Source: Lachnoclostridium phytofermentans ISDg
GTDB taxonomy: Bacteria > Bacillota > Clostridia > Lachnospirales > Lachnospiraceae
Assembly (NCBI RefSeq): GCF_000018685.1
Contig: NC_010001.1
Coordinates: 204,001 to 268,000, forward strand
Reading direction: 5' to 3'
DNA: 64,000 nt
In this document: one piece after another, positions 1 to 8,693 of the stretch
Position numbering within the stretch: the first letter of the stretch is position 1
Layout of the letters: each line of letters begins with the position of its first letter
Notes under the pieces: generated by a model
Database searches by the model: none
Seen by the model: the letters and a program-made list of their open reading frames with translations, nothing else
What the model was told of the DNA's origin: nothing
Position numbers and translations under genes: made by a program

Positions 1-632
1 ATGTAGGCATCTAGCTTAGGTAGGTAATAAATGTTATTAGAGTATGGACCCGTTAGACAAAAAGCCATAAGGCCAAAATTATCCATGGAGAAAGCTTCAT
101 TTGGGACGCTTTGTTTCGCAGCTTCTATTAAGAATTCTCTTTGATTAGGATCGGTAATATCTACTTTTTGAGGTTCGAAATCTTTACAATCTAAATTGTT
201 TTTTAATTCGGAAGAATTTACGTGATAGCGATAGACATATTCGTTACTTTTGGTAAATCCAAACTTCGGATAAAACTCAAGCACACTGTCATTTGCAAAG
301 AGATAAATTCCGTCCACTTTACCTAGATATTTTTCTAAAATTGATACCATCAATTGTCGACTAAGGCCTTGATTACGATAGGCAGGGTCTGTCATAACAG
401 TTCCGAGTTGTAGGAAATGCTTCTTTACCCCATCGAGTGTCGTAGTCATATGATTGACGGAAATATTAGCAACAACAGTATTACCATCTATCATGGAATG
501 TGGCTCATAGGATTCGCTCCAATACCCATTTTCATACCAATCCCCTAGTTGAAAATGAAATACCTTTTGGGTTAAGGCATGAAAACTATTTCTTAAAGTT
601 GTGTCATTTTGAAAATTTACTTTATACTCCAT
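1..632 (-). CDS. GNAT N-acetyltransferase, 3' end cut off by the window
   Basis: Translated by hand from the reverse strand. The ATG (complement of 630-632) is preceded by an AGGT ribosome binding site. The protein opens MEYKVNFQNDTTLRN and stays open to the window edge. The acetyl-CoA loop is seen as LGTVMTDPAYRNQGLSRQLM, with R-N-Q-G-L-S matching the family Q/RxxGxG/A motif A, and FYPKFGF matches motif B. This is the GNAT fold, usually transferring an acetyl group to an amine; the substrate cannot be told. About 210 codons are visible. It is divergent from the YhaM gene. Confidence 0.8.
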   Translation of the reverse strand, partial: MEYKVNFQNDTTLRNSFHALTQKVFHFQLGDWYENGYWSESYEPHSMIDGNTVVANISVNHMTTTLDGVKKHFLQLGTVMTDPAYRNQGLSRQLMVSILEKYLGKVDGIYLFANDSVLEFYPKFGFTKSNEYVYRYHVNSSELKNNLDCKDFEPQKVDITDPNQREFLIEAAKQSVPNEAFSMDNFGLMAFCLTGPYSNNIYYLPKLDAY

Positions 633-917
633 AATTACCTCGTTTCTGAATTTGATCGATAGATTCCAGCAAATTCCATGTTAATTTTACCATAAGAGGA
701 AAGAGAAGAAAACCTTAAATGTGGGTTAGAAAAAAGTTTAAGGTATTATTAGAAGGCAGAAGCAATTTCTTTTCGATAATGATAGAAAAATGTATAAGAG
801 TTCTAGTATTTCACACTTTATATATTGACTTAGGTGGGGTATAATAGAATATAGGTGGTTGAAGTAAGAGTTAATTTCAATCGCAGTTGTTCTAGAATAG
901 AAAGGCTAGGTAATAAA

Positions 918-1865
918 ATGAGATATTTAGGTGAGTTACGAGACGGAGAAATGTTTAAGGAAACATATCTTTGTAAGCAACTTCAAATTTTAAAAACAAA
1001 GGCTGGAAAAAGCTATTATTCCATGTTAATACAAGATAAAACCGGAATAAAAGATGCTAAGGTATGGGAACTAGGCCCTGGAATTGAACATTTTGATACC
1101 ATGGATTATATACATATCGAAGGGCAAGTAACTTGTTTTCAAGGCTCCTTACAGCTAAATGTAAAACGTGTTAGAAAATGCCAAGAGGGTGAATATGATC
1201 CTGCAGATTATATGCCGTCTACCGATAAGAATGTCGAGGATATGTATAAGGAATTACTAAGATATGTAGACAAAATAAAAGAGCCACATGTAAAGAAGTT
1301 AGCGCAAAGTTTTTTTGTGGAAGATAAGGACTTTGCATTACGATTTAAGAGGCACTCTGCTGCAAAGAGCGTACATCACGGCTTTATGGGCGGATTACTG
1401 GAGCATACACTAGGAGTGGTACGTTTATGTGATTACTTAGCGGATCAATATCCATTGATTCAAAGAGATTTATTATTAGTATCAGCGATGTTTCATGATC
1501 TTGGTAAGTTAGATGAAATCTCTAGCTTCCCTGAAAACGATTACACCGACGAAGGTAACCTCCTTGGTCATATCTTTATTGGAACTGCTAAGTTAAATGA
1601 AAGAATGAAGACAATTCCTGGATTTCCCAAGAAGATGGCGAGCGAAATTATGCATTGTATCTTAGCACATCATGGAGAACTGGAATATGGATCACCAAAG
1701 AAGCCAGCACTTATGGAAGCATTAGCTCTTAGTATGGCGGATAATTTAGATGCAAAGTTACAGACTATGAAGGAAATCTTAACAGGAGAAGAGGATAAGA
1801 ATGATTGGCTTGGATTCCAGCGCTTATTTGAGTCTAACGTGAGAAGAACTTCAGATTATGAATAA
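918..1865 (+). CDS. yhaM: 3'-5' exoribonuclease YhaM (OB fold + HD domain)
   Basis: The frame is open from a GTG at 855, but the ATG at 918 has a GGCTAGG ribosome binding site and gives 315 residues opening MRYLGELRDGEMFKE, close to the 314 residues of Bacillus YhaM. Residues 1-110 fit an OB-fold nucleic-acid-binding domain (the IQDKTGIKDAKVWE strand pattern). Residues 145-285 are an HD metal-dependent domain with HHGFMGGLLEHT, FHDLGKLDE and AHHGELEYGS. YhaM family enzymes trim single-stranded RNA and DNA ends in an Mn/Mg-dependent way. It is a single gene closed by the hairpin at 1912. Confidence 0.88.
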   Translation: MRYLGELRDGEMFKETYLCKQLQILKTKAGKSYYSMLIQDKTGIKDAKVWELGPGIEHFDTMDYIHIEGQVTCFQGSLQLNVKRVRKCQEGEYDPADYMPSTDKNVEDMYKELLRYVDKIKEPHVKKLAQSFFVEDKDFALRFKRHSAAKSVHHGFMGGLLEHTLGVVRLCDYLADQYPLIQRDLLLVSAMFHDLGKLDEISSFPENDYTDEGNLLGHIFIGTAKLNERMKTIPGFPKKMASEIMHCILAHHGELEYGSPKKPALMEALALSMADNLDAKLQTMKEILTGEEDKNDWLGFQRLFESNVRRTSDYE

Positions 1866-1911
1866 AATGAATTGTTTTTAGTAAATTGATTACCATAGTA
1901 TTATTAGAAGA

Positions 1912-1945
1912 TTTGTGCCATTTTATTGTGGCACAAACTTCTTTT
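1912..1945 (+). terminator. Rho-independent terminator after yhaM
   Basis: A perfect 9-base stem (TTTGTGCCA at 1912-1920 with TGGCACAAA at 1929-1937) and an 8-base loop are followed by CTTCTTTT. It lies 47 bases after the yhaM stop. Confidence 0.85.
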
Positions 1946-1965
1946 GCGTAAGAGCAGATTCTAAA

Positions 1966-1993
1966 TTGGGTGTAATAGTAATTCCGATATAAT
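1966..1993 (+). promoter_or_regulatory. Probable promoter of the rlmD transcript
   Basis: TTGGGT at 1966-1971 and TATAAT at 1988-1993 are 16 bases apart. Transcription would begin near 2000, so the mRNA leader of about 110 bases would contain the whole structured element at 2036-2111. Confidence 0.55.
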
Positions 1994-2035
1994 AGAATAC
2001 TTTTAAATCTCATGTGTAATTGCTATAGAAAGAGA

Positions 2036-2111
2036 GAGTAACAAGTTTGTGCTACGCCAAACTTGAGCCATTAGTTACTCCTAAAGAACAGTCGTAGCGT
2101 GGAGGCTAGAT
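2036..2111 (+). promoter_or_regulatory. Structured RNA leader, copy A (putative translational switch)
   Basis: The core at 2042-2109 recurs at 21309-21376 with 59 of 68 identical bases and no gaps. CAAGTTTG (2042-2049) and CAAACTTG (2058-2065) form an 8-bp hairpin. Its loop, 2050-2056, is complementary to 2093-2099 (pseudoknot). The same strand 2094-2098 can instead pair with GTTAC at 2074-2078. AGCC (2066-2069) and CTCC (2078-2081) can pair with the ribosome binding site GGAGGCT (2101-2107). In this copy GAGTAAC (2036-2042) can also pair with GTTACTC (2074-2080). It ends right at the rlmD ATG. Differences between the copies preserve pairing. The ligand or signal is unknown, and I do not recognise a named riboswitch class. 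Confidence 0.6.
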
Positions 2112-3518
2112 ATGGAACAGGTTAAGATACCAGGGAAGAATGAAGTCGTACCAATAACGATAGAAGACATCGGTGCAGATGGGGAAGGGATTGGAAAGGT
2201 ACATGGATTCACTCTGTTTGTAAAGGATGCAGTAGTAGGAGATGAACTTCTTGTTAAGGTAATGAAGACTAAGAAAACCTATGGTTATGCCCGTATCGAA
2301 CAGATTGTAACCCCATCCCCTTACCGTGTTAATCCAAGATGTGAGATTGCATCAAAGTGTGGAGGTTGTCAGATTCAACAATTATCCTATGAGGAGCAAT
2401 TACGCTATAAGCAGAATAAAGTTCTTAATTGTTTAAAGAGAATTGGTGGAATTGAAAATCCACCGATGGAGCCAATTGTTGGTATGGAGAACCCTTATTA
2501 CTATCGTAATAAAGCGCAATTTCCAGTTGGAAAACGAACGGACGGTGAAGTAGTGATCGGATTTTATGCAGGTAGAACTCATTCCATTATCGATACTGCT
2601 AAATGCCACATAGGTGACGAAAGTACAGAACCTCTCATTGCTTGCATTCGAAATTTTTTGAAGCAGGAAAACATCAGTATTTATGACGAAGAAAGTCACC
2701 AAGGACTAGTAAGACACATCCTACTTCGAGTTGGATTTACTACAAAGGAACTAATGATATGCGTAGTTATCAACGGCAAAGAGTTACCAGCTAGCGATAA
2801 GTTAATAAAACAAATTTTAGCATGTCCGAACCTTCCAAAAGATTTTAGGGTCACCAGTATCTGTCTTAATAAGAATACCAAGAAAACGAATGTAATCTTA
2901 GGGGAGGAGATCATACCTTTATATGGTCCTACCTACATTACGGATTATATCGGTGATATAAAATATCAAATCTCACCATTATCCTTTTATCAGGTAAACC
3001 CAGTACAGACAAAGAAGCTATATGAGCTGGCACTGGATTATACAGATCTAACAGGGAATGAACTTGTTTGGGATTTATACTGTGGGATTGGAACGATTTC
3101 GTTATTCTTAGCCCAAAAAGCAAAGATGGTGTATGGGGTTGAGATTATACCGCAAGCTATCGAGGATGCCAAATCAAATGCTAAATTAAACGACATCAAC
3201 AATGCAGAGTTTTTTGTAGGTGCAGCAGAAGAGGTATTGCCAAAACAGTATCAATTAAGCGGTGGTAAGATCTATGCAGATGTGATTGTTGTAGACCCAC
3301 CTAGAAAAGGATGCGACGAAAGTTTATTAGAAACTATCGTTGCTATGGAACCAAAAAGAATTGTTTATGTTTCCTGTGACCCGGCAACACTGGCAAGGGA
3401 TTTAAAATATTTGATAGAGCATGGGTATGATCTTAAGAAGGTTAGACCAGTTGATCAATTCCCGCACTCGGTGCACGTTGAATCCGTAACACTTCTTACA
3501 AGAAGGAATGAGTTGTAA
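2112..3518 (+). CDS. rlmD: 23S rRNA (uracil-5-)-methyltransferase, RlmD/RumA family
   Basis: The product has 468 residues. Residues 8-65 are a TRAM RNA-binding domain. C77, C83 and C86 (CEIASKCGGC) are the iron-sulfur ligands typical of RumA-type enzymes, with a fourth Cys likely in the AKCHIGDES segment. WDLYCGIGTISLF is the SAM-binding motif. VSCDPATLARD holds the catalytic C422 that attacks uracil C6, and FPHSVHVES near the end is the usual second signature. These enzymes make 5-methyluridine in 23S rRNA; RlmD and RlmCD specificity cannot be separated here. The ATG at 2112 sits 6 bases after GGAGG, and that site is inside the structured leader, so translation is probably gated by it. Confidence 0.88.
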   Translation: MEQVKIPGKNEVVPITIEDIGADGEGIGKVHGFTLFVKDAVVGDELLVKVMKTKKTYGYARIEQIVTPSPYRVNPRCEIASKCGGCQIQQLSYEEQLRYKQNKVLNCLKRIGGIENPPMEPIVGMENPYYYRNKAQFPVGKRTDGEVVIGFYAGRTHSIIDTAKCHIGDESTEPLIACIRNFLKQENISIYDEESHQGLVRHILLRVGFTTKELMICVVINGKELPASDKLIKQILACPNLPKDFRVTSICLNKNTKKTNVILGEEIIPLYGPTYITDYIGDIKYQISPLSFYQVNPVQTKKLYELALDYTDLTGNELVWDLYCGIGTISLFLAQKAKMVYGVEIIPQAIEDAKSNAKLNDINNAEFFVGAAEEVLPKQYQLSGGKIYADVIVVDPPRKGCDESLLETIVAMEPKRIVYVSCDPATLARDLKYLIEHGYDLKKVRPVDQFPHSVHVESVTLLTRRNEL

Positions 3519-3720
3519 GCAGATTGTACATCTCATGCAAAGATTCACCAAGAAATCTGAAGGGTTGATTGGCTAAGAATCGATTGTTGAGAGTATAATT
3601 CTGATGACGTATTGTGGTGACAAGGATAAAAAGTAGGGCTTGACACAATATCTGGCTAGTCTTTTTCAATGTAGATACAGATTAATATATAATGTATTGA
3701 TTTACTAAAGTGGAGATAGT

Positions 3721-4305
3721 ATGACATATTCAGTAGATAGAGAAAATTTAAACAATATCCTTGTTTCAAGTAAGGATATAAAAGAGTACAAGGATGAAAT
3801 TCTTAGAATTGTTCCAGAACTTATTATTTGTGTTGACTGTGAACAGAATATGCCTGCTCATATTTATAATGTATTTGATCACATATTAGAAACAGTAAAC
3901 AAAGTTGATTCTAATTTGATTTTAAAGATAGCAGCACTTTTACATGATATAGGTAAACCTTATAGAAAAACTGTTATTGATAATGTTGATAGTTTTAAGG
4001 GACATGAGGAAGCAAGTGAAATAATAGCAAATCTAATTTTAACAAGACTTGGATATGAAGAAGTTTTTAAAAATAAGATATGTAGACTTATTAAATATCA
4101 TGACTATTATATCACCCCTACAGTAGAAGGTGTTAAGGAAGCTGTTGATTTGATAGGAGATGAGCTTATGCCATACCTTTTCTGTTTTCAAAAAGCAGAC
4201 TTGTTAGCTCATTCAGAGCAACGCTACAAACCGAGATTACCTAAATTAAATGAGGCTAATGTAATATATGAGTCCTGTATTAGAGAGAGTTGTGGTATAA
4301 AATGA
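3721..4305 (+). CDS. HD-domain phosphohydrolase-like protein
   Basis: The product has 194 residues. ALLHDIGKPYRK carries the HD pair, followed by GHEEAS and KYHDYY, the remaining histidines and aspartates expected of an HD metal site. The pattern AHIYNVFDHILETV then HDIGKP resembles the C-terminal HD domain of CCA-adding tRNA nucleotidyltransferases, but the nucleotidyltransferase half is absent, so this is a stand-alone HD protein. It may act on a nucleotide or phosphate ester; the substrate is unknown. AGTGGAGATAGT precedes the ATG. The 202-base gap before it holds nothing I can name except a TTGACA-like box. Confidence 0.7.
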   Translation: MTYSVDRENLNNILVSSKDIKEYKDEILRIVPELIICVDCEQNMPAHIYNVFDHILETVNKVDSNLILKIAALLHDIGKPYRKTVIDNVDSFKGHEEASEIIANLILTRLGYEEVFKNKICRLIKYHDYYITPTVEGVKEAVDLIGDELMPYLFCFQKADLLAHSEQRYKPRLPKLNEANVIYESCIRESCGIK

Positions 4306-4629
4306 CCTTCCATCAAGGGATTTGCGGTGCGGGTGGAATCAGGTCACTTTGGTGATATTCTTCATCAGGAGATTCAGCAGGAAGGTGCGGCTGCACTGAC
4401 CCGTGTTCATTGTGTGTTGTTAAATCGTAAGGAAGACAGGCTGGTTGCGGTAAATATTGCGTTGGATCATATATTTATATATGCAGTAAATCAAGGTTAT
4501 CTGACCTTGGAACGAATCATAAAGGCTCCGGAAGGCAGCGGCCCAAGGCATGCCCTGTTCTCAGAGAATGAGTCATATCTTTATGTAATCACAGAGTATT
4601 CCAATGAGATAAAAGAAAAAGCTTATTGA
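4306..4629 (+). pseudogene. Fragment of a 6-phosphogluconolactonase (YbhE-type beta-propeller)
   Basis: A frame in phase with, and directly after, the HD gene stop encodes about 108 codons. THVHCVLL-like VHCVLLNRKEDR, LDHIFIYAV, IIKAPEGSGPRHALFSENESYLYVITEYSNE match one to two blades of the seven-bladed lactonase family (PGSGPRH is its signature). A complete enzyme is about 340 residues, so more than two thirds is missing on both sides. There is no ATG or good ribosome binding site; only a GTG at 4327. I read it as the relic of a deletion. It is not expected to be an active lactonase. Confidence 0.65.
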
Positions 4630-4650
4630 GGAGCACAAGGAGGGATAACC

Positions 4651-5175
4651 ATGGAGGGCAATTTTAAGGGACGGAAAAAAAATGCACTGAATTTAAAAAC
4701 ACCTTCGGCATGGATCATTGTTGCTGCGACCGTATTCGTCTTAATCTTCAGTATAGTGTTTGCAACGAATAGAGCAAATGAAGGTATTGGCGATCATGAT
4801 TTTTATAACTTTAATGTTAATGGGTTTACTCTCGGGGCTGACATAGATAAAATGGATACATCGGCACTTACTCCCACTGAACCTCTGAATATAAATAACG
4901 GATATGATTATAACTTTGAAGAAGTTCGTTATAGTGCTGATGAGAACACCGGGCGACTAAAGAAGATGTTTGTCAATGTCTACGATGGCGCTTATATTCC
5001 AGTTGTGACAATACATACGGGAGAAGCGGCGTCGTATATTCCCAATAATCTAACTACTATTGAGCAGATTACAACTATTTTTGGTCAAGGAAAGAAGGGC
5101 TGGCAGGATAGGGAGCAGGGGCTTCGCTATATGGAATATCGCCAGAAAGAGGGGCGCTTGTCGGCAACGGAATAG
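4651..5175 (+). pseudogene. C-terminal remnant of a BlaR1-type (M56) membrane peptidase
   Basis: The 174-codon frame has a good site (GGAGGGATAACC then ATG). Residues 18-40 (SAWIIVAATVFVLIFSIVF) are one membrane span. The rest (FTLGADIDKMDTS, LNINNGYDYNFEEVRYS, NNLTTIEQITTIFGQ, GWQDREQGLRYMEYRQKEG) resembles the extracytoplasmic tail of clostridial BlaR1-like peptidases as I know them. The N-terminal peptidase domain with its HExxH motif is absent, and the tail stops soon after RLSATE where the family normally continues. It could be translated as a small membrane protein, but I infer a truncated relic. The neighbouring lactonase fragment fits a region of gene decay. Confidence 0.5.
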
Positions 5176-5337
5176 CAGCCTGTTTCATGCGGGGACCTTG
5201 CACCAAGTAATATTTTTGCTTATTATAGAATAAGAGAAAATTTAAATATAGCATACAATAATAAGAGGTAAATGAAGAATAATAAATCACACAAAAGGAA
5301 ACAGTGATTTGGGATAGTTAAAGAAGGAGGTACTGTA

Positions 5338-5613
5338 ATGTTAGAAATTAAAAAAGGCACTAAGAGTTTTTATATAGGAGATTCAGAAGAAAATCCGTTA
5401 GCAATAATGACATATATTTTTTCTGGTGAAAATCTGATTATAGTTGATCACACATATGTCTCGGACGAACTAAAGGGTCAGGGTATTGGAAAGCTGTTAC
5501 TGAAAGAACTTGTTGATTGGGTAAGGAAAGAAAACAAAAAGATAATTCCTCAATGTTCTTACGTAAAAGCACAATTGGAAAAGAATAAAGAGTACCATGA
5601 TATATTAAATTAA
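5338..5613 (+). CDS. Small GNAT-type N-acetyltransferase (YjdJ-like)
   Basis: The product has 91 residues with a strong site AAGGAGGTACTGTA before the ATG. DHTYVSDELKGQGIGKLLLKELVDWVRK is the acetyl-CoA-binding core (Q-G-I-G loop) followed by KIIPQCSYVKAQLEKN. Length and pattern match the compact COG2388 family, whose substrates are mostly unknown. There is no clear operon partner; the upstream 160 bases show nothing notable. Confidence 0.8.
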   Translation: MLEIKKGTKSFYIGDSEENPLAIMTYIFSGENLIIVDHTYVSDELKGQGIGKLLLKELVDWVRKENKKIIPQCSYVKAQLEKNKEYHDILN

Positions 5614-5693
5614 TGGCAGTTGAGTCATTGAAATAATGATTAGCAGATACAATGAGATCTCTGAATGGGAAGCAATACGTTGGAGGAAGAGCA

Positions 5694-6575
5694 ATGTACG
5701 AATTAATACAAGTAGGCGAAAAAACATATTATATCAATTGCCCTGCCAAAATAGGAATTTATAGAATAAATGAGAGTGATGTGTGCCTAATTGATAGTGG
5801 TAATGATAAAGAAGCAGGGAAGAAAGTACAAAAAATTCTTGAAGCGCACCATTGGAAATTATCAATGATTATTAATACACATTCACATGCTGACCATATT
5901 GGTGGAAATAGTTTATTACAACAGCGTTTAGAATGTCCTGCATATTCAGCAGGAATTGATAAATCATTCATTCAAAATCCTGTTTTGGAACCTTCTTTTC
6001 TATACGGAGGATATCCTTGTAAAGAATTAAGAAATAAATTTTTAATGGCACAAGCAAGTACAATTTCAGAACTGACAGAAGAAGTGTTACCAGAGGGGCT
6101 AGAGATGATTCGCTTAGATGGTCACAGTTTCTCTATGGTTGGATTAAAAACTTCTGATGATGTGTGGTTCCTCGCAGATTGTTTAACTAGTTCTAATATT
6201 ATTAAAAAATATCATGTTTCTTTTTTATATGATGTAAATAAGTATTTGGAGACATTAGTAAAAGTAGAAAATTTGCAAGGAAAACTATTTATCCCTGCAC
6301 ATGCGGAGCCGACAGATAATATAAAGGAACTCGTGGACATAAATAGGAATAAAATATTTGAAATAATTGAATTGATTAAAAAAACATGTAAAGAACCCAA
6401 ATGCTTTGAAGATATTTTAAAGAACATCTTTGATAATTTCCAATTAACAATGGATTTTACCCAATATGTACTTGTAGGTAGTACTGTACGTTCTTATTTG
6501 TCATATTTACATGATAAAGGGGAATTGGAAGTAGAATTTAAGGATAATAAGTTACTGTGGCTAGCAGGTAGCTAA
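5694..6575 (+). CDS. Metallo-beta-lactamase-fold hydrolase
   Basis: The frame opens at 5652, but the ATG at 5694 has GGAGGAAGAGCA and gives 293 residues. NTHSHADHIGGN is the HxHxDH zinc motif, DGHSFSMVG supplies the next histidine, DVWFLADCLTSS the bridging aspartate and FIPAHAEPT the last histidine, so both metal sites look complete. The C-terminal 90 residues look helical (possible substrate lid or winged-helix-like region). The family includes glyoxalase II, phosphodiesterases and thioesterases; the substrate cannot be assigned. The stop TAA overlaps the ATG of the 40-codon remnant that follows. Confidence 0.82.
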   Translation: MYELIQVGEKTYYINCPAKIGIYRINESDVCLIDSGNDKEAGKKVQKILEAHHWKLSMIINTHSHADHIGGNSLLQQRLECPAYSAGIDKSFIQNPVLEPSFLYGGYPCKELRNKFLMAQASTISELTEEVLPEGLEMIRLDGHSFSMVGLKTSDDVWFLADCLTSSNIIKKYHVSFLYDVNKYLETLVKVENLQGKLFIPAHAEPTDNIKELVDINRNKIFEIIELIKKTCKEPKCFEDILKNIFDNFQLTMDFTQYVLVGSTVRSYLSYLHDKGELEVEFKDNKLLWLAGS

Positions 6576-6697
6576 TGAGTGGGGGAAGTGTCAATACACT
6601 TGCCCTGCTTACGATTGTAGGCACGATTCCGGAAGGCTTTCGCTTAAAGGATGGTGTATATTCAGATATGCATATTATGTACCTCCCATTCAATTAA
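6575..6697 (+). pseudogene. 40-codon frame, probable gene remnant
   Basis: An ATG overlapping the preceding stop (TAATG) opens a 40-residue frame containing NTLALLTIVGTIPEGF and KDGVYSDMHIMYLPFN. The composition looks like the end of a larger protein rather than a free peptide, and it has GTAGC rather than a clear ribosome binding site. I cannot name the parent with certainty. It lies in the same decayed stretch as the lactonase and BlaR1-like fragments. Confidence 0.3.
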
Positions 6698-6732
6698 TCG
6701 AAGTACAATGAAAAAATATAGGTTTCCAATGA

Positions 6733-6780
6733 AATGTCAATTATAAAGTATAGAGCAAAATACTTTAATTGACATTTTTT
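6733..6780 (+). terminator. Rho-independent terminator
   Basis: Left arm 6733-6751 and right arm 6760-6776 form a stem of about 17 bp with one unpaired base (AATGTCAATTA against TAATTGACATT), and the right arm runs into a T-rich tract. It closes the metallo-hydrolase unit. Confidence 0.85.
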
Positions 6781-6905
6781 ATATGTTATTATCAAATTAA
6801 ACAAAGATAAAAAGGACGTCTAGTTAGCAAAACGGGAACAGCTTTCTAATGGAGTTACTGTTATACTAAAGTCACCGTACGGAGAAAGGCTTGGTGGAGG
6901 TGTTA

Positions 6906-7790
6906 TTGAACTATAGAGAAGATATAGAAACATGTGTGGAATACATCGAAGAGCATATCAAAGAAAATATAACGATGGAGGAAGTTGCTAGCCAGATTGG
7001 CTATTCTCTTTATCATTTTAGTAGAGTGTTTAGCTTATGTAAGGGAATATCCGTTATGGAGTATATCAGAAACCGCAGATTATCTTTAGCAGCGACCCAA
7101 TTATTTCAAGGAAGAAAGATTATTGACATTGCATTTGATTATGAATTTGAGACTCCAAGCGGGTTTGCGAATTCTTTTCGCAATGCATTTGGTTATAGTC
7201 CCACACAGTTTATGAAGCGGATGGCTGGTTATGCAGAAACGAAAACAACAGTAGAAATCGGAGGTTATATTATGAATCCTGCAATTGTTAAAAGACCTGA
7301 ATTTATGGTAGCTGGTTATGGAATAAAGACCAATATTACCGGAGATGCGTACACAAAAGATGTTGCGTCCTTTTGGAGCAATTATGATGGTGAAAATCTA
7401 GAGAGTAAAATGTATAAAATCCTAAACCCGAAAAAACATGGGGAAGTAGGCCTTTGTGTACCCCTATCGGAAGATGGAAATGCAATCTATCTTTTAGGTG
7501 TTATAGTTGAAGATTTTTCAAAGGTTGAGGAAGATATGTTAACCGTAGTCGTACCAGAGGCTGTGTATGCCGTATTCACTACTCCTCCGGTCGATACGAC
7601 AAAGGATATGGAACAAAAGGAATTTGCCAAGATCATTGCAAGTACATGGAAGTATATCTTTGAGGAATGGTTTAAAGATAGCGGATATGTTTATGACGAA
7701 AGTAAGCTTGACTTTGAATATTACGATGAACGTTGCCATCATAGACAGGATACGGTAATGGATATCTATGTTCCAGTGAAAGTGAAATAA
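6906..7790 (+). CDS. AraC-family regulator with GyrI-like effector domain
   Basis: About 294 residues. Residues 5-105 hold the two helix-turn-helices of AraC: ITMEEVASQIGYSLYHFSRVF and IIDIAFDYEFETPSGFANSF, ending FGYSPTQF. After a linker, residues 120-295 fit the GyrI/AraC_E_bind effector domain (KRPEFMVAGYGIKT, FTTPPVDTT, WKYIFEEWFKDSGY, LDFEYYDERCH). Such proteins sense small amphipathic compounds. Two starts are possible: TTG 6891 after GGAGAAAGG, or TTG 6906, 5 bases after GGTGGAGG. I prefer 6906 because the AraC domain then begins almost at once, but it is not settled. Confidence 0.8.
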   Translation: MNYREDIETCVEYIEEHIKENITMEEVASQIGYSLYHFSRVFSLCKGISVMEYIRNRRLSLAATQLFQGRKIIDIAFDYEFETPSGFANSFRNAFGYSPTQFMKRMAGYAETKTTVEIGGYIMNPAIVKRPEFMVAGYGIKTNITGDAYTKDVASFWSNYDGENLESKMYKILNPKKHGEVGLCVPLSEDGNAIYLLGVIVEDFSKVEEDMLTVVVPEAVYAVFTTPPVDTTKDMEQKEFAKIIASTWKYIFEEWFKDSGYVYDESKLDFEYYDERCHHRQDTVMDIYVPVKVK

Positions 7791-7949
7791 CATTCCTATT
7801 TCGAAAGGCAGATTTGATTTAATTTGATATGGAGGTATGGGGAAGTGAACATTAATAAATTAAAAAGAAAAGAAGATTGTTCAATGATAAGGACTTATAA
7901 ATAGGATGAGTTAAATTGGAATATATCAAGACTAAGGTAAGGGGGTTCT

Positions 7950-8563
7950 ATGAATATCATATTTAAATGTGAGAAAGGCATCGGTGCAATCTCAAATACA
8001 GTCAAAGCAAGTACGCACAAGCACTATATGTTACAATTGTTTTTAAGCAGTGAAGATAATCTTGAAATCATGATTGGAAAAGATATGATTCATTGCAGAT
8101 GCATTATTGTAGATAGGAATGTACAGCATAATTTTACAACAGGTGATAAGGTACATTTCACTATGCTGATTGACCCAACATCAAGGTTCATAGAGACGGC
8201 GTTACATATGGATTTGATGAGCGTATTCACAGGCTTCTTTCTTACCTTGATCTATGTGAGTGTGGGGAAGAAGAGCATAAATTAAAGCATTTTGCTAGCC
8301 AATTGGCGCTATCGGAAAGTAGGCTGGCACATCTATTTAAAGAAGAAACGGGTATACCGTTAAAGAGTTACATCGTATTGTATGCTCTGCAAAAGGCTTA
8401 TGATGTGGTATTTGATGGAGGAAGTATAACAAAGGCAGCGATGACAGCAGGCTTTGATACTCCTGCACATCTGGCTTATACTAACAAAAAAATGACAGGG
8501 ATGTCTGCAAGCGGAATTTTAAAAGATAGCGAGTTTTTGAAAGTCTCTATCGACTCTCTATGA
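7950..8563 (+). pseudogene. AraC-family regulator broken by a frameshift
   Basis: Two frames make one protein. The first, from ATG 7950 (site GGGGG), gives the sensory half: HKHYMLQLFLSS, MIHCRCIIVDRNVQHNFTTGDKVHF. It drifts out of frame near 8210-8225 and ends at 8285. In the other frame the sequence continues smoothly (DERIHRLLSYLDLCECGEEEHKLKHF) into the HTH half SQLALSESRLAHLFKEETGIPLKSYI and GSITKAAMTAGFDTPAHLAYT, ending at 8563. The intact parent would be about 205 residues. The break is a real mutation or a sequencing error; no slippery run is obvious at the junction. Confidence 0.75.
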
Positions 8564-8693
8564 TAAAGTAGAATCAACAAAACTTAAGTTTGTGGTAGTT
8601 GGAATGAAACACTACTTTGGTACTGAAGATTTGTAAGATGCTACTTGACACGAACAAATAGTGCAAATAGTTTGCACAAAAGTGAGGAAAATT

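Noticed and set aside
825..854. TTGACT and TATAAT before yhaM as a promoter
   Set aside because: The two boxes are only 9 bases apart, so they cannot work together; either may belong to another promoter, but I could not choose.
2036..2111. Copy A as a known riboswitch (SAM, preQ1, ZTP, THF, guanidine) or as a pistol or twister ribozyme
   Set aside because: The hairpin-loop pseudoknot resembles several of these in outline, but their conserved core bases are not present as far as I can recall them; a covariance-model search would decide.
7847..7903. 19-codon frame starting GTG after GGAGGTATGGGGAA
   Set aside because: Too short and without any recognisable feature; possibly part of the decayed AraC region.
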